A stretch of DNA of 64,000 bases, from NCBI RefSeq assembly GCF_001280085.1, contig NZ_LGED01000197.1, positions 33,595 to 97,594 of the forward strand, read 5' to 3'. The number at the start of each line of letters is the position of its first letter. Positions within the stretch are counted from its first letter, which is position 1. Below are positions 37,265 to 45,040 of the stretch, piece after piece. The notes below the pieces were generated by a model, which did no database searches, was not told the DNA's origin, and was given only the letters and a program-made list of their open reading frames with translations. This DNA comes from Saccharothrix sp. NRRL B-16348. Its GTDB lineage: Bacteria; Actinomycetota; Actinomycetes; Mycobacteriales; Pseudonocardiaceae. The position numbers and the translations under genes were made by a program.

Positions 37265-38785
37265 TCAGTGCGCCCCCGCGGCGGAGCGGGCGGCCAGCAC
37301 GTCGGCCAGGGCGGCTCGCGCCAGTTTGCCGTTGCCGGACAACGGGATCTCGTCCAGCACTACGCACTCCCGGGGGACTTTGTACGGTTCGATGCGCTCG
37401 CGGAGGGCCTTCAGGACGGCGGTCGGCCGCACGTCGCCGGTCACCACCAGGACCGCGTGCGAGTCCGGTGCGTCCCGGGGTGGGATCACGGCCGCCAAGC
37501 GGACGTCCGGGACTGTCTGGGCGGCTGCTTCCACTTCGGTCGTGCTCACCCGGAAGCCCCGCTCCTTGTAGATGTCGTCCCGGCGGCCGTCCACGTAGAG
37601 GTAGCCGTCCTCGTCCAACCGGCCGTAGTCACCGGTGTGCAGCTCCCGGGTTCCGTCGGCCGCCACGGGAAAGCGGTCGGCGGTCAGGTCTTCACGGCGC
37701 CAGTAGCCGGGCATCACGTGGGGGCCGCGGACGACGAACTCGCCGGTCTCGCCCGCGGGCAGCCGCTCGCCCGTCGGGCCTTGGACGTGGACCTCGGTGC
37801 CCGGCAGGGGTCGGCCCGACGCTCCCGGACGGGTCAGGTCTTCGTCCGGGGGCATGATCGAGACCCGTTTGCACTCGGTCAGCCCGTACATGATCTGCAG
37901 GCGGAGGGCGGGCAGTGCCGCGCGCAGTGCGGCCGCGGTGTGCTGCTTCATCGCCGCACCCGTCGTGGTGAGCAGGCGCAGGCGCTGCGGCACCACGGTC
38001 GTCCGTTCCAGGAGCCACACCAGGGTCTCGGTCATGGCGGGTGTTGCGGCCAGCACGGTGGCGTCGGTGTCGACCAGTGCCTTGAGCAGACCCGGACCGC
38101 CTTCGACGACGGAGCCGAGCCGGAGGTGCGCGCCGCCCTGGGCCGCCAGGAACAGTTGGTAGAGGCCGTAGTCGAAGGACAGGGACAGCGGGCAGAACAC
38201 CACGTCACCGGGCCCGTAACCGATCTCGTGGTGGATCGCCGTCGCGGCGAAGACCAACTGCCGGTGCTCGGAGATCACGGCCTTCGGGAGTGCGGTGCTG
38301 CCCGACGTGTAGCTCAGGCACACGATGTCGTCGGGGGACGGTTCGGACGACGTCACCGGCTCGGCCGTGGCGGCGGCCGTGTGCAGTTCGGTGGCCGTGG
38401 CCACGGGGATGCCCCGTCGGCGGGCCTGGGTCGACGCGCCGTCGTCCGCGGTGATCAGGAGGGAGGGTTCCAGGTCGTCCAGGACGTGGGTCAGACCGGC
38501 GGCCCGGACCTGTTCGTGCAGCACGCAGAACGCCGCGCCGACGCGGGACACGGCGTGGAGCAGGGGCGGGACGTCGATCGTCGTCGGCAGGGCGATCACG
38601 ACGCGGTCCCGGGGACGGACGCCTCGGGACGTCAGCCAGCCGGCCAGGCGGAGGCTCGCGTCGTGCACCTCGCGGTACGTCCGGGTGCCGTCAGCCGTGG
38701 TGAGAGCCGGCGCGTCGGGGGTGGCGGCGGCTCGTTCGTCGAGGAAGTGGTGCAGCAGGCGTGGCACCGGGTGCTCAGCGGGCAC
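37265..38785 (-). CDS. AMP-forming ligase (adenylation enzyme) paired with decarboxylase-ACP
   Basis: A 506-residue ANL-superfamily enzyme. Motifs: LSYTSGSTALPKAVISEH (phosphate loop), IMYGLTECK (A5), LHTGDYGRLDEDGYLYVDGR (A7), DDIYKERGFRVS (hinge) and the catalytic Lys in PLSGNGKL. It starts at ATG 38785, overlapping the 3' end of the PLP decarboxylase-ACP gene by 11 nt, so the two are translated together. It most likely activates an amino acid or carboxylate and loads it onto the ACP domain of the partner, as in exosortase-associated ligase/decarboxylase pairs and butirosin-type logic. Substrate not predictable here. Confidence 0.88.
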   Translation of the reverse strand: MPAEHPVPRLLHHFLDERAAATPDAPALTTADGTRTYREVHDASLRLAGWLTSRGVRPRDRVVIALPTTIDVPPLLHAVSRVGAAFCVLHEQVRAAGLTHVLDDLEPSLLITADDGASTQARRRGIPVATATELHTAAATAEPVTSSEPSPDDIVCLSYTSGSTALPKAVISEHRQLVFAATAIHHEIGYGPGDVVFCPLSLSFDYGLYQLFLAAQGGAHLRLGSVVEGGPGLLKALVDTDATVLAATPAMTETLVWLLERTTVVPQRLRLLTTTGAAMKQHTAAALRAALPALRLQIMYGLTECKRVSIMPPDEDLTRPGASGRPLPGTEVHVQGPTGERLPAGETGEFVVRGPHVMPGYWRREDLTADRFPVAADGTRELHTGDYGRLDEDGYLYVDGRRDDIYKERGFRVSTTEVEAAAQTVPDVRLAAVIPPRDAPDSHAVLVVTGDVRPTAVLKALRERIEPYKVPRECVVLDEIPLSGNGKLARAALADVLAARSAAGAH

Positions 38786-40304
38786 GACGGCTGTCCGCCA
38801 CGAAGCGGGTCAGGGAGCCCACGGTCCGGAAGGTCTCACCGTTGACCTCGTGGGGGTCCACGTGCACGCCGAAGCGGCCTTCCAGCCTGCCCAGCAGGTT
38901 CACCACGGACAGGGAGTCCAGCGCCAGGTCGTCGAACAGGGTGCTGTCGTCGGCCATCTCCGCCTCACCCACCAGGCGCGCGATCTCCTCGCGGACGCCC
39001 GCCGACAGGTCCTCGTCGGGGACCGCAGCGGCGGTGTCGGCTTCGAACTCCGCCACGATCTGGCGGGTGAACAAGTCCTCCACGGTGTCGCGGCTGCGCA
39101 CCAGGTGGGCCTTGCCCTCGTGGACGAGGACCTCGGCGGGGAAGCCCTGGCCGTTCATGTAGGTGATGGACGCGCTCGGCCCGTAGGCGCCGGACTGGAA
39201 GACACCGATCACGTCGCCGGGTTCGACGTCGGGCAGGTCGATGTCCTGGCCGATGATGTCGGTCGGGGTGAGCAGGAGGCCCGTGACGGTCGCCGGGCCG
39301 GTCACCGGGCGGTCCAGGTCGGTCAGCAGGGCCATGGGGAAGTTGCGCTTGAGGTACGTGCCCATGCCCACCGCCGACATGTTCTGGTGGGTGCCGCCGT
39401 CGGTGATGACGAAGCGCTCGCCGCGGGACTCCTTCACGTAGCGGGCGCTCACCGCGTAGACGCCGCTGGGGCCGACGAGGAACCGGCCGGGTTCGATGGC
39501 GAGCTTCGCGGACGGTTGGCGCAGCAGGAACGCGTCCACGGCCTTGTTGATGCCCGTGGCGAGGACGTCGAGGTCCACTTCCCGCTCGTCGGGGTAGTAC
39601 GGGATGCCGATGCCGCCGCCGATGTCGACCAGCTCCAGGTCGAAGCCGAGCGACTCGGACACCTTCACCGCGAGGTCGAGGATGCGTTCGGTGTTGTCCA
39701 CCACCACCTGGGCGTCCAGGATGCGCGTGCCGGTGAAGACGTGGATGCCGACGAAACGCACGTTCGGGTGGCGTTGCACGACATCCGTCGCGCTGAGCAC
39801 CTGGTCCTCGTCGATGCCGAACTCGCGCGGCTTGCCCGCCATCGACAACCGGCCGCCGCGCACCCCGAACGCCGGGTTGATCCGCAGCAGCACGGGCGTG
39901 CGCCTGCCCGCGGCGGCGGAGAGCTCGTCGATGTGCCGCAGCTCACCCCACGACTCGCAGATGATGGCGCGGATGCCGAGGGCCACGAGCTCGCGCAGGT
40001 CGTCGACGCTCTTGCCGGGGCCGGTGAACAGCACGTCGGCGGGCCGGAAGCCCGCGCGCAGGGCGCTGCTCAGCTCGCCCATGGAGCAGACCTCGGCCGA
40101 CGCGCCCGCCTGGCGCAGGACCTTGACGACGCTGACGTTGGGGTTGGGCTTGAGCGAGTAGAAGATCTCGATCGCCTCGTGCAGGCGGGCCCGCAGGTCG
40201 CGGTACGCGCGCTCGATCCCCGCGCCGTCGTAGACGTACAGCGGGGTGTCGAACCGGTCGACCAGTTCGGCTATGCCTATGCCCTGGACCGAGTACTCGT
40301 TCAT
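38775..40304 (-). CDS. PLP-dependent fold-III decarboxylase fused to an acyl carrier protein
   Basis: A 509-residue two-domain protein. Residues about 15-400 form an ornithine/diaminopimelate-decarboxylase-type enzyme: PLP Lys52 in FYSLKPNPN, the GGGIGIPY phosphate loop, EPGRFLVG and GAYGPSASITYMN. The position that is normally the catalytic Cys of the C-x-x-x-D motif appears to be Leu345 (GLLLTPTD). Residues about 430-505 are a carrier protein with the phosphopantetheine Ser464 in LDSLS. BtrK-type homologues decarboxylate an aminoacyl group held on a separate ACP; here the carrier is built in. With the overlapping ligase it could make a carrier-bound amine. The product and downstream enzymes are unknown. 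Confidence 0.9.
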   Translation of the reverse strand: MNEYSVQGIGIAELVDRFDTPLYVYDGAGIERAYRDLRARLHEAIEIFYSLKPNPNVSVVKVLRQAGASAEVCSMGELSSALRAGFRPADVLFTGPGKSVDDLRELVALGIRAIICESWGELRHIDELSAAAGRRTPVLLRINPAFGVRGGRLSMAGKPREFGIDEDQVLSATDVVQRHPNVRFVGIHVFTGTRILDAQVVVDNTERILDLAVKVSESLGFDLELVDIGGGIGIPYYPDEREVDLDVLATGINKAVDAFLLRQPSAKLAIEPGRFLVGPSGVYAVSARYVKESRGERFVITDGGTHQNMSAVGMGTYLKRNFPMALLTDLDRPVTGPATVTGLLLTPTDIIGQDIDLPDVEPGDVIGVFQSGAYGPSASITYMNGQGFPAEVLVHEGKAHLVRSRDTVEDLFTRQIVAEFEADTAAAVPDEDLSAGVREEIARLVGEAEMADDSTLFDDLALDSLSVVNLLGRLEGRFGVHVDPHEVNGETFRTVGSLTRFVADSRRAR

Positions 40305-40446
40305 GCGGCGGCTCCTGACCTCGTACGTCGACGTGGGTGGGACGGATGCCGGCCGGCGGGGTGGACACCGCGGCGCAGGCAGACCCTACGATCGACGAAC
40401 GTGGCGCGAACCCTCCGGAGGCGCGGCCTGTCCGGGGTCCCGAAGG

Positions 40447-40490
40447 CGCAGCCATCCGGTGTGGTCAAGCGGTTACACCGGATGGCTGCG
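40447..40490 (-). terminator. Long perfect hairpin after egtD
   Basis: Two perfect 16-bp arms (CGCAGCCATCCGGTGT, 40447-40462, and its complement, 40475-40490) flank a 12-bp loop. The hairpin lies 36 bp after the egtD stop and upstream of the decarboxylase-ACP gene, which separates the two operons. There is no T-run. Confidence 0.75.
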
Positions 40491-40525
40491 GCTGACGCGG
40501 TCCTCCGCGCAGGAGCGCCGTCAGG

Positions 40526-41500
40526 TCAGGGCAGGGCGCGGGCCAGGGACAGGGCGAAGCGGCCCGCCGGGTCGGTCCACCAGCGGTGCAGGGCGAAGCC
40601 CGCGGCGGTCAGCTCGCGTTCCACGCCCTCGCGGCGGAACTTCGCGGACACCTCGGTGCGCAGCTCCTCGCCCTCGGTGAACTCGACGTCCAGGCCGAGC
40701 GCGGCCACGTGGGTCTTGACCGGGCGGAGGGCGCGGAGCCGCATCTCGATCCACTCCTCCTCGGCGTTCCACAGGGCGACGTGCTCGAAGTCCGCGGGGT
40801 CGAAGTCCGCGTCCAACGTCCGGTTGATCACCCGCAGCACGTTGCGGTTGAACTCCGCCGTCACGCCCTGCGCGTCGTCGTACGCGCGCACCAGCACGTC
40901 CGGGTCCTTCACCAGGTCCGTGCCGAGCAGCAACCACTCCCCCGCCTCCAGCACGTCGCGCACCGAGGCGAAGAACTTGTCCCGCTCCTCCGGGATCAGG
41001 TTGCCGATCGTCCCGCCCAGGAACGCCACCACCCGCGGCGGCACGCCGGGCAGCAGGCCGAGGTGCTCGGTGAAGTCGCCGACCACGCCGTGCACCCCCA
41101 GCCCCGGGTACGCGGCCATGATCGCCCGAGCCGCGTCCGTCAACGCCGACGGCGACACGTCCAGCGGCACGAACTCCTTCAACGTGCCGTGCGAGCGCAG
41201 CGCGCTGAGCAGCAACCGGGTCTTCTCCGACGAGCCGGAACCGAGCTCCACCAACGAGTGCGCGTCGGTGAGCGACGCGATCTCCGCCGCCCGCGCCACC
41301 AGGATCTCCCGCTCCGCGCGGGTCGGGTAGTACTCCGGCAGCCGGGTGATCTCCTCGAACAGGTCGCTGCCGACCGCGTCGTAGAACCACTTCGGCGACA
41401 CCCACTTCGGCCGCGCGGTCAGCCCTGCCCGCGCCTCGGCGCGCAGCGCGATCGCCGCGTCCTCCGGGGTCAGGTGCACGTCCAGCACAGGCTCGGTCAT
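40526..41500 (-). CDS. egtD: Histidine N-alpha-methyltransferase EgtD
   Basis: A 324-residue methyltransferase that converts L-histidine to hercynine with three SAM. The family pattern is clear: WVSPKWFYDAVGSDLFEEIT then RLPEYYPTRAERE at about 33-65, the SAM loop SLVELGSGSSEKT, and VAFLGGTIGNLIPEE. It is the last gene of the egtABCD operon; its ATG overlaps the egtC stop by 4 nt. No other methyltransferase is in the operon. Confidence 0.95.
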   Translation of the reverse strand: MTEPVLDVHLTPEDAAIALRAEARAGLTARPKWVSPKWFYDAVGSDLFEEITRLPEYYPTRAEREILVARAAEIASLTDAHSLVELGSGSSEKTRLLLSALRSHGTLKEFVPLDVSPSALTDAARAIMAAYPGLGVHGVVGDFTEHLGLLPGVPPRVVAFLGGTIGNLIPEERDKFFASVRDVLEAGEWLLLGTDLVKDPDVLVRAYDDAQGVTAEFNRNVLRVINRTLDADFDPADFEHVALWNAEEEWIEMRLRALRPVKTHVAALGLDVEFTEGEELRTEVSAKFRREGVERELTAAGFALHRWWTDPAGRFALSLARALP

Positions 41501-42246
41501 CCTCGTCCAATCGGTTGAACGTCCACAGCGGACACATCAGCCGTGACGACGTGCCCCTCGGGCACCTCCCGCCAGCGCGGGTCGTCGTCCAACGGCTCGG
41601 AGGCCAACGTCACCGCGCCGTCGCCGGAGCGCACCCACAACGAGTGGCTCCACGTCGTGCCGACGAGCACGGTTCCGTTGGTGAGCAACAGGTTCAGCCG
41701 CGAACCGGGCGCGACGGAGGCCACTTCGGACACGACCGAGGCCACCGCGGCGCGCGGCGCGGCGCCCGAAGCGAGACGTGACCGCACCAACTCCCACAGC
41801 AGCGCGGCGTCGGTCGGCGCGTCCAACGTCAGCAACGAGGCCACCGGCAACGTCTTGGCCACGTCCACCACGGACTCCGGCCAGTCCACGACCCGCCCGT
41901 TGTGGCTGAACAGCCACTGCCCGTCGGTGAACGGCGCGCACGCGGTGTCGGCCACCGGCATGCCGACCGTCGCCGAGCGCACCGCCGCCAGCACCCCACC
42001 GGACACCGTCGCCCGGCTCAGCGCGATCAGGTTCTCGTCCGACCACATCGTGCCCGCCCGGCGGTAGCGCACCGCCGGGCCGCCCGGCGCGGGGTACCAC
42101 CCGACGCCGTAGCCGTCCACGTTGACCGTGCCGCCGCCGCGCATGTCCCTCGGCACGTACGACTGCCGCATCAACGAGTGCGGCGAGTCGTACAGCAGCG
42201 CGGCGACGGGCAGGGCGGGGCCCAGGTAACCCAGGTGGCGGCACAT
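41497..42246 (-). CDS. egtC: Gamma-glutamyl-hercynylcysteine sulfoxide hydrolase EgtC
   Basis: A 249-residue class II glutamine-amidotransferase-like hydrolase. ATG 42246 gives MCRHLGYLG, with the N-terminal nucleophile Cys2 exposed after Met removal; upstream codons in this frame are antisense to egtB. GGGTVNVDGYGVGWY and FSHNGRV are the conserved Ntn-amidotransferase segments. It removes glutamate from the sulfoxide made by EgtB. It starts one base after the egtB stop. Confidence 0.95.
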   Translation of the reverse strand: MCRHLGYLGPALPVAALLYDSPHSLMRQSYVPRDMRGGGTVNVDGYGVGWYPAPGGPAVRYRRAGTMWSDENLIALSRATVSGGVLAAVRSATVGMPVADTACAPFTDGQWLFSHNGRVVDWPESVVDVAKTLPVASLLTLDAPTDAALLWELVRSRLASGAAPRAAVASVVSEVASVAPGSRLNLLLTNGTVLVGTTWSHSLWVRSGDGAVTLASEPLDDDPRWREVPEGHVVTADVSAVDVQPIGRG

Positions 42247-42247
42247 G

Positions 42248-43561
42248 TCAGGCCGATTCGTCTCGCGAGGCGTCCCGCGCGCAGCGGAAGCCGGCGAAGA
42301 TCTGCCGCCGGATCGGGTAGTCCCAGTTCCGGAACGTCGAGCGCACCGCGGCCTGGTCGCTGCCGAACGACCCACCCCGCAGCACCTTGTAGTCCGGACC
42401 GAAGAACACCTGGGAGTACTCGGCGTACGGGAACACCTCGAACCCGGCGTAGCCGTGGAAGTCGGAGCTGGTCCACTCCCACACGTCGCCGATGAGCTGG
42501 TGCACTCCCAGCGCCGACGCGCCCGCCGGGTACGCGCCGACCGGTGCGGGCGTCAGGTGCCGCTGGTTCAGGTTGGCGTGCGTCTCGGTCGGCTCCTCGT
42601 CGCCCCACGGGTAGCGGCGGGACCGGCCGGTCGCCGGGTCGAACCGGGCCGCCTTCTCCCACTCCACCTCGGTGGGCAGCCGCTTGCCCGCCCACTTCGC
42701 GTACGCCTCGGCCTCGTGGTAGCAGACGTGCACGACCGGCTGATCGGGCTCGATCGGCTCGGTGCGGCCGAACGCGGTGCGGTACCACTGGTCGCCGACC
42801 CGTTCCCAGAACCGGGGCGCGACCAGCGACGCCTTCCGCACGTGCGCCCACCCGGCCTCGCTCCACCACCTCGGGTCGCGGTAGCCGCCGTCGGCGATGA
42901 ACGCCGCGTACGCGCCGTTCGTCACCGGCGTGGTGTCGATGAAGAACGGCTCGGTGACCACCTGGTGCGCGGGCCGCTCGTTGTCCAGCGCCCACGCCTC
43001 GGTGGACGTGCCCATGGTGAACGGGCCACCGGGCACGAGCACCTCGGCCGGACCCACCGGGCCGCCGCGCGGTGGCCGCGGCGCGTCCAGCACCGGGTCG
43101 CCGACGCGCAGCTGGTGCGTGGCCAGCATCGTCTCGTCGTGCTGCTGCTCGTGCTGCACGATCATGCCGAACGCGAAGCCGCCGTCGAGGAGCCGATGGC
43201 CTTCCAGCGGGGTGCGTTCGAGCACGTCGAAGACCTTGTCGCGGACTTCGCCGACGTACTTGCGCGCCTCGGCGGGCCCGAGGAGCGGCAGCTCCGGCCG
43301 GACCGACCGGGCGTGCTTGAACGCGTCGTACAGCTCGTCGATGTCCGCCCGGACCGGCTCGCGGCCGCCCACGTCGCGGACCAGCCACAGCTCTTCCTGG
43401 TTGCCGATGTGCGCGAGGTCCCACACCAGCGGTGACATGAGCTTGGAGTGCTGGCGGACGAGGTCGTGGTCGTCCACCGCGTCGGTGAGCAGCCTGCTGC
43501 GGTCACGTGCCCTGGTGAGCTGGGCGGCGACCCGGTCGCGAAGGTTCTCGGTGCTGGTCAT
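42248..43561 (-). CDS. egtB: Hercynine oxygenase EgtB
   Basis: A 437-residue non-haem iron sulfoxide synthase. The N-terminal DinB-like domain has the iron ligands in LVWDLAHIGNQEEL and VQHEQQHDETML; the C-terminal formylglycine-enzyme-like domain (about 165-430) includes KRLPTEVEWEKAARFD and GDVWEWTSSDFHGY. It joins hercynine and gamma-glutamylcysteine with O2. Its start overlaps the egtA stop by 4 nt. Confidence 0.96.
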   Translation of the reverse strand: MTSTENLRDRVAAQLTRARDRSRLLTDAVDDHDLVRQHSKLMSPLVWDLAHIGNQEELWLVRDVGGREPVRADIDELYDAFKHARSVRPELPLLGPAEARKYVGEVRDKVFDVLERTPLEGHRLLDGGFAFGMIVQHEQQHDETMLATHQLRVGDPVLDAPRPPRGGPVGPAEVLVPGGPFTMGTSTEAWALDNERPAHQVVTEPFFIDTTPVTNGAYAAFIADGGYRDPRWWSEAGWAHVRKASLVAPRFWERVGDQWYRTAFGRTEPIEPDQPVVHVCYHEAEAYAKWAGKRLPTEVEWEKAARFDPATGRSRRYPWGDEEPTETHANLNQRHLTPAPVGAYPAGASALGVHQLIGDVWEWTSSDFHGYAGFEVFPYAEYSQVFFGPDYKVLRGGSFGSDQAAVRSTFRNWDYPIRRQIFAGFRCARDASRDESA

Positions 43562-44805
43562 GAACGGCCCCCTCCGGTCTTCTCAGCGAGCGTGCGGTGC
43601 AGTTCTTCGGCGATCGCGTCGGTCTGGCCGACCGACAGGTCCGTGTCGGACAGCGCGGCGCAGCCCAGCTCGACCACGTCGCGCGCCGCGCGGGCGAGCA
43701 CCGGGTCGGCCAAGCCGTACCGCGCGGCGGCGAGCCAGCGGTTCGCGGCGCCCTCGGTCGCCGCGAGCACCCCGTCCACGTGCTTCGACGTGCTGAACAA
43801 CGCCGCCATCAGCACGACCGGCGGCAGCCACTGGCCGTCCGGCGGCGAGTCCAGGTAGCGGATCTCCAGGTACCCGCGCGGGCGGACCGGCGGGAACTGG
43901 AGGGTGAGGTGGTAGTCGAGGTCGTCGGCCGTCGGCGGGCGGTCCAGCGCGCCCGCGATCCAGTCGGCGAACGTCAACGGGTGCGGCGGCAGCCAGTTGG
44001 GCCCCGGTCTGCGCACCGCGATGACCGGCGTGTCGAGCACGCGCTTGGCCCACGCGTCGGCCGGGTTCGCGCACACCGCCGCCGGACGCGTGCGCACCGG
44101 GTCGGTGGCGTACAGGGTGCGCATCCTCGCGCTGGCCCAGTCCGTCCGGCGGCCGTTCACCCCCGGCGAGTTGGCGAACAGGGCGGTGACGACGGGGCCG
44201 AGGGCGTGCACCGCGGCCCAGCGCTTCGGCAGGTCGGCGGCCAGCCCGAAGTCCACGCAGACCTGCAGACCCGCGGTGCTGCACATCATCGTGATGCCCT
44301 CGGGCCCGATCGGGGCGAACGCGTGTTCCATGGCCGCGTAGCGCGGGACCTGGAGCATCCGGCGCGGCGGGCGGAACGGGTCGGCGCCGTGCTGACCGAG
44401 CCGAAGACCGGCCGGTTCGAGCAGGCTGTGGAGGTGGTCGATGTCCGCCGCGACGGTCTTGAGCAGATCCGTCAGCGAATCGCGCGGCGGTGTGGAGATC
44501 TCGACCTGGCCACCCGGTTCCACGGTCAGCGGGGTGCCGGAGGGCAGTGGCCGCTGAGGGCTGTCGGGGACGAGGGTCGGTGGCGCGTGCCCGCCGAGCG
44601 CGGCCGCGAGGGTCTTCGCGTCGAGCGGTCGGCTGGGATCTTCGACGTGGTGGACGGTCCATTCCAATTCGACTCCGAGCAGCCTCGGAGGCCCGTGCTT
44701 GAAGCAGACCGAGGCGACGTAGGCCTCGGCCTCCGCTCGGTCCCGGAACACCGCCGGGGTGGGCCCCGGAGCCGGTGCGTTACGGACAGCAGTCACTTGT
44801 GGCAC
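43558..44805 (-). CDS. egtA: Glutamate-cysteine ligase EgtA
   Basis: A 415-residue ATP-dependent ligase making gamma-glutamylcysteine, first gene of the operon. Glutamate-cysteine-ligase-2 features: LLGVELEWTVHHV near residues 42-54, VEPGGQVEISTPP, and MMCSTAGLQVCVDF, followed by the R-x-Y-L-E-I-R segment (RGYLEIRYLD). The 235-bp gap before it (44806-45040) holds no gene and should contain the operon promoter. egtE is not in the operon, as in some other actinomycetes. Confidence 0.94.
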   Translation of the reverse strand: MPQVTAVRNAPAPGPTPAVFRDRAEAEAYVASVCFKHGPPRLLGVELEWTVHHVEDPSRPLDAKTLAAALGGHAPPTLVPDSPQRPLPSGTPLTVEPGGQVEISTPPRDSLTDLLKTVAADIDHLHSLLEPAGLRLGQHGADPFRPPRRMLQVPRYAAMEHAFAPIGPEGITMMCSTAGLQVCVDFGLAADLPKRWAAVHALGPVVTALFANSPGVNGRRTDWASARMRTLYATDPVRTRPAAVCANPADAWAKRVLDTPVIAVRRPGPNWLPPHPLTFADWIAGALDRPPTADDLDYHLTLQFPPVRPRGYLEIRYLDSPPDGQWLPPVVLMAALFSTSKHVDGVLAATEGAANRWLAAARYGLADPVLARAARDVVELGCAALSDTDLSVGQTDAIAEELHRTLAEKTGGGRS

Positions 44806-45040
44806 TCCCCGTGATCAAATCTCGTCCGTTCGACGCTACACGCAGGCACCGACACTCGCAGCTATGGAAAACCCTTGCGGATCAACGACATGTCGGGGGG
44901 TGCGGACCGCGCCGGCGGCCGGTCGGGTGGTGCTTGACTGCGTTCCGGCGGTCTCCCCGTTGCTCCGAGTGGGCGTTTCCCGCGGTCCGAACGGACAATC
45001 CGGGCACGGCGTGAACAACTCGTGGCATCCGGGTGACCGG

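Noticed and set aside
38775..40304. Decarboxylase as the missing EgtE of the ergothioneine pathway
   Set aside because: EgtE is a fold-I C-S lyase; this is a fold-III enzyme with a carrier domain, separated from the operon by a strong hairpin.
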